Shown here piece after piece: positions 1 to 9,000 of a stretch of 64,000 bases of DNA. The DNA is taken from contig NC_041721.1 in the NCBI RefSeq assembly GCF_900700375.1, forward strand, positions 2,626,989-2,690,988. The letters run 5' to 3'. The stretch comes from Denticeps clupeoides. Its lineage: Eukaryota > Chordata > Actinopteri > Clupeiformes > Denticipitidae. Both the position numbers and the translations under genes were made by a program. Under the pieces are notes generated by a model, which searched no databases, had not been told where the DNA came from, and saw only the letters and a program-made list of their open reading frames with translations. Each line of letters begins with the position of its first letter. The stretch's first letter is position 1.

Positions 1-486
1 CTCATGTCCTGGACGCTTGAAGCGCTGCACGAAGGCACGTCTTGCTGGGCTCTCCGCTCGGGTCCGAAGGACAGTGAAGGATATCTACAAACGCTGACCT
101 TTTTGACCTTAGGCAGAACATACGGGGAATTCAGGCTGCGAGTGCCGCTGATGCTTTGGAGCCTCTCCCTCCGTTGCTTAGCTCGACGCTCAGGGATCTG
201 GAGTTGGTCAAACTGAGAAGACACCTGTAGAAAAAGAAATCAGGAAAAAATATGAGCGAGTGCGCCACCTAGCGCTGCGTTTACCATTTAACTCAGATAC
301 AACTTCCAAAGGGGGGAAAAGTACCCAAGATGTTCCATTTTGGTGCCGAATAAGGGACCTGGGGTTGGCCGCGCTCCGAAGCCTTGGTCCATAATGGTGC
401 GTCTCTCCATTGAGGGGTGCTTCAGCAAAAGCCAGCTGCAACTTGTTGGGGTTCAGCGGGGTCTTTTTTCGCCCGGCACGGGGCAT
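1..486 (-). CDS. rhno1: RAD9-HUS1-RAD1 interacting nuclear orphan 1, 5' part (cut by window edge)
   Basis: Two coding exons on the minus strand: 325-486 (54 codons, ATG at 486) and 1-224, joined phase 0 through a GT/AG intron (225-324); the second exon stays open to the window edge, giving 128 residues. The product resembles RHNO1: a basic MPRAGRKK start, a PLNGETHH segment like the human PLEGPKH, the TSWVSS-F motif at the splice junction (human TSWVSPDF), and YPSLSFGPE near the edge (human FPHLTFES). In vertebrates RHNO1 binds the 9-1-1 clamp and TOPBP1 and promotes ATR-CHK1 signalling in the nucleus. The head-to-head position with foxm1 is the arrangement known in mammals and supports the call strongly. 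An out-of-frame ATG lies 10 bases upstream of the chosen start. The C-terminal part lies beyond the window. Confidence 0.85.
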
Positions 487-690
487 CAGAAGTCATGGCC
501 GACCACCTAACACCCCCCCAATCCCAAGAATTTATTTAATTTTTTTTTTTTTATTATTACTTTATTTTTAAGGCAAACAGCACAACACAGAGCTACGTAA
601 CTACATACAAGTTTAAAATTAACATGAACACTTTTAGAGTTATAGCCAGCATAACAGCTGAATGTGCTGTTGGGTGATCGTAAAGCTGAT

Positions 691-744
691 GGGTGGTAGT
701 AGCCTAGTGGGTAACACACTCGCCTATAAACTAGAAGACAGGTT
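691..744 (+). repeat. SINE-B head fragment
   Basis: Only the tRNA-like head (GGTAGTAGCCTAGTGGGTAA through the acceptor-side CAGAAGAC region) is present; the body and tail are missing. Confidence 0.65.
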
Positions 745-1097
745 ATGTCTAAAAAAAAAAATGTTTTAAAACTAGGCTAAATATATGTGAAGGTAATAAA
801 GAAATAAGGTAATAATGAAATAAAGAGCCAAAGTGAAAGTATACATGCAGCAAACTAAATTTGACTGTTGATGGTGAGGGTTGAAGTTGTGGGGGGTTTC
901 GTAGATTGTGCGTGTGCGGTTGCTGCCCAAACGTCGCTTTTTACATATTTTTTTACTACATGTGTAGTAAGTGTGTAGAAGCCGATGGCGGCGCTAACGC
1001 TACACGGCTAACTTATCGACTTAAATTCAACATCAAATGCAAATCATTAAACCATAACTATCCCACCAGGAGGCGTCAGATTTTGAAACGTGATGCG

Positions 1098-1287
1098 GGT
1101 GGTAGTAGTCTAGTATGCAACACGCTCGCCTATGTACCAGAAGACCCGGGTTCAAACCGAACTTACTACCATCGTGTCCCTGAGCAGGACACATAACCCT
1201 GAGTGTCTCCAGGGGGGGACTGTCCCTGTAACTACTGACTAAGTCGCTCTGGATAAGGGCGTCTGGTAAATGCTCTAAATGTAAATG
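1098..1287 (+). repeat. SINE-B, full length
   Basis: Complete copy of the second SINE family: tRNA-like head with B-box-like GGTTCAAAC, the CCCTGAGCAGGACAC body, the CTGTCCCTGTAACTACTGAC segment, and the 3' tail CTCTGGATAAGGGCGTCTGG ending in TAAATGTAAATG. It sits between rhno1 and foxm1. Confidence 0.85.
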
Positions 1288-1469
1288 AACGTGAAGAAAT
1301 TGAATCTTGAAGCAGCACAGCAGCGATTAATCGACCAATTCGAACAAATAACAAAAGATTTTGTTTACATTACCCAGCCTGCCTTGTCGAACAACACACA
1401 ACAGGGAGAAAGTCGAGTCGATGTGGCCGAAGCTGCTTGTTTCGGGCCTGCCTCCAGACGGGCTCCCTG

Positions 1470-1474
1470 ATTGG
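1470..1474 (-). promoter_or_regulatory. inverted CCAAT box
   Basis: ATTGG on the plus strand. A second inverted CCAAT lies at 1511-1515, 41 bases away. Paired CCAAT boxes bound by NF-Y at about this spacing are typical of G2/M gene promoters such as foxm1 targets. Confidence 0.45.
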
Positions 1475-1510
1475 TTTAAATCTGCCGCGACGCTCGGAAG
1501 CGCCTCGCCC

Positions 1511-1515
1511 ATTGG
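1511..1515 (-). promoter_or_regulatory. inverted CCAAT box
   Basis: Second ATTGG, next to the CACGTG E-box (1528-1533) and upstream of the E2F/CHR-like pair. Confidence 0.45.
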
Positions 1516-1551
1516 ACGAGCAGGTGTCACGTGTCCGGAACTGATCGCACT

Positions 1552-1566
1552 GCGCCAAAATTCAAA
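1552..1566 (-). promoter_or_regulatory. E2F site plus CHR-like hexamer
   Basis: On the minus strand this reads TTTGAA (CHR consensus, 1561-1566) followed by TTTGGCGC (perfect E2F consensus TTTSGCGC, 1552-1559). CHR and E2F elements recruit DREAM/MuvB and E2F complexes, which give cell-cycle-dependent transcription. About 310 bases upstream of the foxm1 start codon. Motif match only. Confidence 0.4.
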
Positions 1567-1876
1567 AATCACTTCGGCCATGAACAGAAGGCGCTTGAGG
1601 GTCGCGGCGCGGGTTTCAGAACGCGATCGACAATGAAGGTCGGTTCTGTGCGATCCCACGCCAGCTTTCCGACGAGCGCCGCGGGACCCGCGCGTCAACA
1701 CTCGCCGAGAGTGAAACGTTCTATTCTCCGGTCGCCGTTTCACGCCGCTGTGAAACGACGCGGAATGTCGTCGGTTTAACTGATTAAATCCGCGTCGGCT
1801 CACTGTCTCGGCCGTAATCGCAACCTTCTCGCCGTTCTACCTAGACGTGAAGTCGCTTCCCCGGTCCCCGAGCAGG

Positions 1877-3356
1877 ATGAGACGGAGCCCCCGGAGACCC
1901 CTGATCCTCAAGAGGCGGAAGCTGCCTTTCCACAGCCATGAGCCGGCCGCCGCGCCCTCCGCCGCCCGCTGCGTCCGCATCATGGATCACCCCACCATGC
2001 CGGGCACGCAGGTGGTGCTCATCCCCAAGTCCGCGGACCTGCAGAGCGTCATTGGCGCCCTCAGCGCCAAGGGCAAGGAGCGCGGCCCCCAGGGGCCAAA
2101 CCGGTTCATTCTGCTGAGCGGCGCCGGGTCGGCCGACGCAGCGGCGGACAGGAAGCCTCTGGCCGAAATTAAGACGCGTGAGTTTAAGGGTGAATATTTT
2201 TTTTTCTTTTTTTGTAAAAACTGGACAAACCTCGACTCTTGTTCGTTTAGTGAAGTCGGAACTGGAACGTCGTCCGCTGAACGACAGCCTGACTAACATT
2301 CAGTGGCTTGAAGACATGAAGAGCGACTGCCTTGGGTCTTCAGACAAGGAGAACCATGGAGCTGGTCGTCCAGCTGCACAGGTAAATAAGAAAAAAATGA
2401 GCGTCCACTTTCTGAAAGGTCCCATGACATGAAAATGTGACTTTGTGAGATGATTTAACATTACTAAGAGTTCCCCGAGCCTGTCTGTGGCCCTGCAGTG
2501 GCTTGAAATGGCGATAGGTGTACAGAGCGCTTTGGACATTCTACTTCACCGTTCAGAGAGCAGCAGCTCAGACAGTCGGATCTGGAACTTGTCCCCTTGT
2601 GATGTCATAAGGAGAAAGGTTATCTCCCGTTTCTCATGCTTTTTTCCGCCGATTTCCCGCCCCTCCCCTAAAACATTATCTCCACCGACCGTCATGGCTT
2701 CCAAACGTGTGAAGTATTGCAGTTGCTCATTGATTGGATGTAAAAATGAGCAAAATCGACACGACATCCTGTTGGTGCCAAACATTGTGGTTGGTGGATG
2801 TTGATGACGAATGTCCCCTCGACTTCTCCTCGTCCCGCCTCTCTCCTCCTCATTAGCATTTAAAGCTACAGACAATCTCATTGCGAGACTGGATCAAAGT
2901 GGCTGTAATTTTGGGAAAGAGATTTCAGGTACAGTATTAGGGGACGCTAAGGCTGATGTCATGGGACCTTTTTAAATAAGTTTTTTTTTTTTTTTTTTTT
3001 TTAATATTCTTGCTAATTGTCTCTTGTTTCTAGGTCAACATAAAACGAATGTGCTGCTATATTTCTCTTTCGTAACTGTGTTCCTTAGCCACCCGGAGAT
3101 TGTGACAACGCAAAACCTCCCGCCAAGGACCCCCACCCCGGTCGGCCGCCGTACTCGTACATGGCAATGATTCAGTTCGCCATTAACAGTAACAAACGCA
3201 GGAAAATGACACTGAAGGAGATCTACACCTGGATCGAGGGGAACTTCCCGTACTTCAGACACGTGGCCAAGCCCGGCTGGAAGGTAAAAAGCCCGGCTGG
3301 AGGGCCCCCCTCCCAAATCCTGCGGCGCGCAATTTTACACCGTCTCCCCCCCCCCA

Positions 3357-3391
<35 letters not shown>

Positions 3392-3538
3392 ACCTGTAGA
3401 ACTCCATCCGGCACAACCTCTCCCTGCACGACATGTTCACCCGGGAGACCACGCAGGACGGCAAGGTCTCCTACTGGACCATCCGGCCCGAGGTGAACCG
3501 CTGTCTGACGCTGGACCAGGTCTACAAGGTGGGTACTG

Positions 3539-3575
<37 letters not shown>

Positions 3576-5701
3576 GATGCTCTTGCTCTGCAAAACACTG
3601 ACTTTCCAGGCAACCCTCTCTCCCCCTTTTTCGCCGTTCCGAAACGTCCGGTGCCGCCGCAGCCTGTGGCGGACGATGCCGCCGCCTCCGCCTCCTCTCC
3701 CGCGCCGCTGGTCTGTGACCGACAAGTAAGACCCCCCTCGCCTTTTCGCCCGCGCGTGTAGAGCAGCAGTGCAGGTGGCCGGAGAGGAGCGCCGGCTCCC
3801 GGCGTCTCCGGGCGGGGCGCGCAGGGTTAGGTCAGGCCGTTGCCGGCGAGGTCGGAGCCGGACTTCCTTCGTGTGTTTTTTTTTAACGCCGCGACTCTCC
3901 GGTGTGTTCCGACAGCAGCGGAGACGGGCCGCCGCGGAGCCCCAGAGGACGTGCGCGGCTGGATCTGGTGAGGAAGGTCGGACCCGGCGGTGAGACGGTT
4001 TGCCCGGATGCGCAATGTTAACCCCACTCTCCCTCCCTCGCTCACTCAGAGAGGACGACGAAGCGGCCGCTGCTGCCGCGGACGGACCCGTACCTGGTGC
4101 CCCTGGCGACCCCGCTCTTCCTCCCTTCCTCGGCCCCCCAGCAGCCCGGTGTGGGGAAGAAAGTCCGCATCGCCCCCAAGGTGCCGACTCTCCAGACGTT
4201 TTACATTTACAGCATTTACCAAACGCCTTATCCAGAGCGACTTACAATCAGTAGTTACAGGGACAGTCCCCCCCTGGAGACACTCAGGGTTAAGTGTCCT
4301 GCTCAGGGACACAATGGTAGTAAGCGGGATTTGAACCCGGGTCTTCTGGTTCATAGGCGAGTGTGTTACCCCACTAGGCTACTACCACGTTAACCAGGAG
4401 CGGCTTTCATGCTCCGAGAGAGGCAACATAGTCGTTTAAAACCGGAACATCCGATTCGTGTAAATGCGAATTAGCCTTCTAATCGTCCGCGGTCATCATT
4501 TGCGTTCGTATTTACATCCAGTCTGCATCATCATCATCATGTTGAAACCCGGAGCTCCAGGTCATTAGAAAAATCCTGGACGCCATGAAAACGGTTCAAG
4601 TTCTGGAAAAGTCATTGAAATGTGATTGGCACATGAACGTATAACGGAGTACGTGGCTCCCGTAAGACTCCAACGTTGCTGGCTTTACGTAGTGAACCAC
4701 TGCGCGTTCCTTCGCCTTTTCGAAGTCGTGTAAATTACGGCTGATGATCTACGCCGGAACGTGATCTGGTCCATTTTACTCGAACCCGCAGGAAGAAACG
4801 CTGTCGTTGGAAGTGAAGCTTTTCGGGGTCCTTTTATTTATTTATTTATTTTCTCCCTTTCGCATTTGCGCAGGAATTTCGGAGAACGTGTGGTCATGAA
4901 AATGTGCTTTAGAGTAATTGAAACGTCGTGGAAATTCTTGTGAAACTCGTACAGCAGGAGCCTGGTCGATAAAAACAGTAATACATATATATGGGAAAAT
5001 CGATTGTAAAATGCAGAATGCCGGTGGCATTTTTATTTTTCTGATTAAAGGTCGCACAGGCCCCTCCCCCCACCGCAGACGTGAAGGCGGAGCCTGACTG
5101 CGTCCCCATCTCCGTGACGCCAGCGGTCCCTCCACCCTGCGGCAGGACGAGCGGCTCACGCCGCAAGCAGCGACTGGCGCTACCGTCCACCAAGGAGCCC
5201 GTCCTCTTCTTCCCCAACAGCACTTTCTCTGACTCGGACGCGGCCTCCGACGTCTCCGGCACCGAGCCCGTCAAGCACAAGCCGGACAGCCCCGGCAAGG
5301 ACTACAGCTTCAAGACCCCCGTCAAAGGCGGCCATCTCGCTTCGTCCACTCCCAGCAAGCCCGGGTCCTGGGGCGGGACGCCCCTGACGAAGGGCGGCCG
5401 CGACGTCCCGGACTTCAGCCCCATCCACACCCCCAGCGGGCCGAGCGTCACGCCGAGCCGCGAGTACGCCTCCTACAGCTTCACCAGCACCCCCTTCAAA
5501 GAGCTCCCGCTCTTTGGCTCCCCCCGGGACCTCCTGGTGGGGTGCGGCACGCCGGCCAGACGCTCCCTGACCGAGGGCCTGGTGCTGGACACCACGAACG
5601 ACAGCCTGAGCAAAATCCTGGTGGACGTCAGCTTCTCCGGCATGGACTACGAAGACCTGGGAACGGGAAACCTGTCCCAGTTCATCCCGGACCTACTTTA
5701 A
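1877..5701 (+). CDS. foxm1: forkhead box M1 transcription factor
   Basis: Eight coding exons: 1877-2177, 2251-2381, 3089-3283, 3400-3528, 3663-3725 (start uncertain, see findings), 3916-3967, 4050-4180, 5060-5701; about 547 residues against about 750 in human. The ATG at 1877 gives [14 protein letters not shown], matching the human N-terminus. The N-terminal regulatory region (about 35-90) keeps [11 protein letters not shown] and GPNRFIL. The winged-helix domain (about 163-252) carries [16 protein letters not shown] and the recognition helix [13 protein letters not shown]. Exon 7 keeps KRPLLPR and KVRIAPK. The C-terminal transactivation region (about 505-547) carries [17 protein letters not shown] and ends [12 protein letters not shown]1 is a nuclear activator of S and G2/M genes. 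Intron 2 holds an inverted-repeat transposon, intron 3 a poly-C run, intron 4 a GT microsatellite and intron 7 a SINE-B. Shorter than human mainly in the linkers. Confidence 0.95.
2415..2971 (+). mobile_element. TIR DNA transposon, non-autonomous, copy 1
   Basis: A 557-bp element in foxm1 intron 2 bounded by a perfect 16-bp inverted repeat: AAAGGTCCCATGACAT (2415-2430) and its complement (2956-2971). A shorter outer repeat AGGGGAC lies just inside the right end. The interior contains an ATG (2694) opening [20 protein letters not shown], which looks like the beginning of a THAP-type zinc finger (C-x4-C-K/N-N) but stops after about 37 codons. No target-site duplication was recognised. A second copy lies in usp18 intron 4 (15661-16180). 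Superfamily uncertain; P-element-like or PIF-like groups use THAP domains. Confidence 0.6.
3341..3390. repeat. poly-C tract in foxm1 intron 3
   Basis: About 47 of 50 bases are C, ending 9 bases before the exon 4 acceptor at 3399/3400. It takes the place of the polypyrimidine tract and is probably length-variable. Confidence 0.9.
3541..3573. repeat. (GT)n microsatellite
   Basis: Sixteen GT units starting 12 bases after the donor of foxm1 exon 4. Confidence 0.95.
4201..4388 (-). repeat. SINE-B, full length
   Basis: Minus-strand copy in foxm1 intron 7, beginning (tail side) 20 bases after the exon 7 donor. The rest of the intron (4389-5059) shows nothing recognisable apart from short T-rich runs. 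Confidence 0.85.
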
Positions 5702-5906
5702 TTACTCCCGTTATGCTCTTATGAAACCGTATATACAGTTTGTGTCTGTTTTTGCTCCTTAGATCCGTTGGATGAATGTATGTAGTTACTCTTTTGCACA
5801 TATTACTAATATATTTGTATATAGCGGTTGGACATAAGTGGTCATATTTGCGTTATGACACTAGCACCCCTCAGAACACACAAGACGAGCGTTTAAACTG
5901 CACCGG

Positions 5907-5912
5907 TTTATT
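5907..5912 (-). terminator. polyadenylation signal of the slc7a11-like gene
   Basis: TTTATT on the plus strand (AATAAA on the minus strand), 132 bases past the slc7a11-like stop codon. No AATAAA is visible on the plus strand for foxm1 between its stop codon and 6043, so the two convergent transcripts probably overlap. Confidence 0.4.
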
Positions 5913-6043
5913 AGCGATGAGCGAAATGTACGTGTTAAAATGTTTTTTCCTCTTTCTCAATATATAATTCTATAATTTTCTGCGTCTGGTTTTCTTCGCT
6001 CGGCTGCTTGTGCCGTTTTCTTCCTCCCAGCTGCTGTCGGTCC

Positions 6044-9000
6044 TCAGTAGGTCTGAACCTCCTGCCGGGCGACTTCTAACAGAATCTGGAGCTGCCTGCT
6101 ACAGAATTCTGGAAGAGAAAAAAAAAACTGCTCGTCACGTCACATTGCTGGCAGCGGTGGCCTAGCGGTTAAGGAAGCGGCCCCGTAATCAGAAGGTTGC
6201 CAGTTCCAATCCTGACCCATAAAGGTGCCACTGAGCAAAGCACCGTCCCCACACACTGCTCACCGGGCCCACTGCTCACTCAGGGAGGACAAATTTCACT
6301 GTGTGTACCATGTGCTGTGCTGCTGTGTATGACAAGTGACAATCACTTCACTTTAAAGCATTGGGGCTCACCGAAGGCCCGCAGGAAGCGGGCGGGCAGC
6401 CGCTGGCGGTGCACGGTCAGGTAGTAGACGGGCACGCCGGTCAGCGTGAGGGCGCAGCTTCTGCCGGTGTTCCAGGGGTCCGAGTACAGAGACAGGCCCA
6501 CGATGAACATGCACACCAGCGTGAAGGTGGCGACCACAGCCAGAGGAACCTGGTTTACACACACACGGGCCAACACGGCAGTTCTGATTGGCCGAGAGAG
6601 TCACTATATCACGCCTTCGGTCACCAGTACGGCACGACCTGAAATGCCCCACCTTGAATGGCCTGGGATGCTGGGGATATCTGTAGCGGTGAACCAGCAG
6701 GCCCAGCGTGGCCAGGGCGATGAAGAACCAGCGCGAGAACGAGGAGAAGTTGATCAGCTGGAAGATCTCGCCCCGTGCGATCGTGATCACAGACAGGGGG
6801 TACTGCAGAGGGACGGGGGGGTGTGTGTCAGATGGATCACAGGTTCACATCACGAAAACGGGATCTAAGTTCATACTGTCAGTTACAGGTTAAACCTACG
6901 GAATCCATTTAAGCCAGTGGGGGCAGTGGTGGGCAACGGTTAAGGAAGGGGCCCCGTAACCAGAAGGTTGTAGGTTCGTGCCACTGAGGTCCCCACAAAC
7001 TTCTCCCCGGGCGCCTGTCATGGCCACCCACTGCTCACCAAGGGTGATGGTTAAATACAGAGGACACATTTCACCGTGTTACCATGTGCTGTGCTGCTGT
7101 CACTTCACTTCAACACTAAGGAGCAAATCGGACCCGGTTTCCACAAAAGTGAAAATGACCATAAAACTGCATATAATATTGCTATTTTGATGCTAGTGGT
7201 AGTAGTCTAGTATGTAACACACTCGCCTATGTACCAGAAGACCCAGGTTCAAACCCCACTTACTACCATTGTGTCCCTGAGCAGGACACTTAACCCTGAG
7301 TGTCTCCAGGGGGGGACTGTCCCTGTAACTACTGACTGTAAGTCTCTCTGGATAAGGGCATAAATAATGAAAATGATCACGGGTCGCGGTGTCCGCATGA
7401 TTAGTGACCCCCGATTTAAGCGAATGTCCTTGGAGTAGCTGCACGTACCAGCAGGAGCACGGCAGGCATGGGGGTCTGCCTGCGGATGTGAATCATGGAG
7501 AACAGAGTTGGCCAGTGGCTCTCCCTGGCCCCAGCGAACATCATCCTGGAGGCCAGAAGGACAGCGTGAGAGCTCCAGCGTGGACTCCACGTGGAGTTCG
7601 TGGCGGGTGGCAGCACACTGACCTGGACGTTCCGAAGAAGCCCCCGTTCAGGGCCCCAAGGCAGGACACTGAGACCAAGATGGGCACCACCGAAGCCAGG
7701 CTTGGGATGGCACGGTCGGCGAAGGTCTGCAGTGGAACATCACGATGACGTCAAAGCACAAAAGACACACGAACGTTCACACGTTTAATTCACTGACCAC
7801 CGCGACGGCTTCAGACATCAGGAGCTCGTCCGCGGACATGATGGCGTAGTACGCCACGTTGACCAGCACGTAGAAGATGGTCACCAGCACCATGGAGATA
7901 ATGATGGCCAGTGGGATGTTCCTGAGAGAAACGCATCGTTCAGACCGGCGCCGATCGTTCGTGGGTCACGTGAGGGATTCTGGATGCGGGGATCTACCTG
8001 GTGGGGTTAATCACCTCTTCCGTTACGAAGTTCAAGTAAAACCTGCGAGGAAGTGAGAGCAAGAGATGAAGGCGAGTTTACCAGCGAGTCAGATCTCCAT
8101 TCGCAGCATACGCACCATCCGCCGAAGGCGTACAGGCCGGAATAAAAGGCCAGCGGGAGGTTGGTTAACGTTGCAGAATCGGAGATGAAGGCGCCCTGGA
8201 AGTTTTCCGTCCGCCCTGAAGAAGAGACACGCCCGTTAACCCCCCAGCCCCGCCCACAATGCAGACGTGTCTGCAGCATCCTCTCTCCGCACCTTGGGCG
8301 AGAGCCATGATCCCCGGGCCGATGATGAGGACCAGAGCGAACATCTTGACGAAGGTGAGGGCGACCTGCGTCCGAGAGGCGAGGGTGACGCTCCAGCTGT
8401 TCACCGCCACCACGAACGCTGCGACGAAACGGGGGGGCGGTCAGTCGCGGGGAGACGAGAGGCCGAGCAAGGAGGACTACGGAGGTGGCCGGACGTTGCA
8501 CTCACTGACTCCCAGGATGCTGACCAGTTTGACCAGGGCGTCCGGCGCCGAGCAGGGTGTGAAGAAGGGCTCCACCACGTATCGGCCAAAGGCGAGGGAG
8601 ACGTACGACGCCACAGCCGGTCTGAGGGGTACAGGCACAGACGACAGACTGAGAAGAAGCAGGGACGGACAGGAAACGACGCTAATAATAATGTATAGGC
8701 AAAAAAAAACGGCAAGTGACCTTATGAAAATAAACTCCGCCCAGATGCGCAGGAAAGCAGGCAGCGGCCCTAAAGTCTCCAGTAAGTACATGTAGTGGCC
8801 CCCGGATTTCTTGAAGGTCGTTCCCAGCTCGGCGTAGCAGAGAGCCCCTGGATGGACATGGACGTGTAACGTTTTTCAAAAAAAAGGAACTACGTATTTT
8901 GCATAGAAGTCCGCCATCGTACAAATTCATCTTCCACCTTGTTGCATATTGTCCACAGAAAGCAAGAATAAAGTCACCACTCTTTTTTTTTTTTTCATTC

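Larger units (their letters stand above)
487..1876. promoter_or_regulatory. rhno1/foxm1 divergent promoter interval
   Basis: 1.39 kb between the two start codons. The GC-rich half next to foxm1 (about 1430-1876) carries inverted CCAAT boxes, an E2F-type site and a CHR-like hexamer (listed separately) and a CACGTG E-box at 1528-1533. The half next to rhno1 is AT-rich and contains a T-run (540-552) and two pieces of SINE-B. In mammals this gene pair is driven by one bidirectional promoter; here that is inferred from position. Confidence 0.6.

Noticed and set aside
3223-3464. Glycine-rich minus-strand ORFs
   Set aside because: They are the reverse reading of the poly-C run in foxm1 intron 3.
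8259-8795. 178-codon plus-strand ORF
   Set aside because: It is the antisense of three slc7a11-like exons and has no similarity or codon support of its own.
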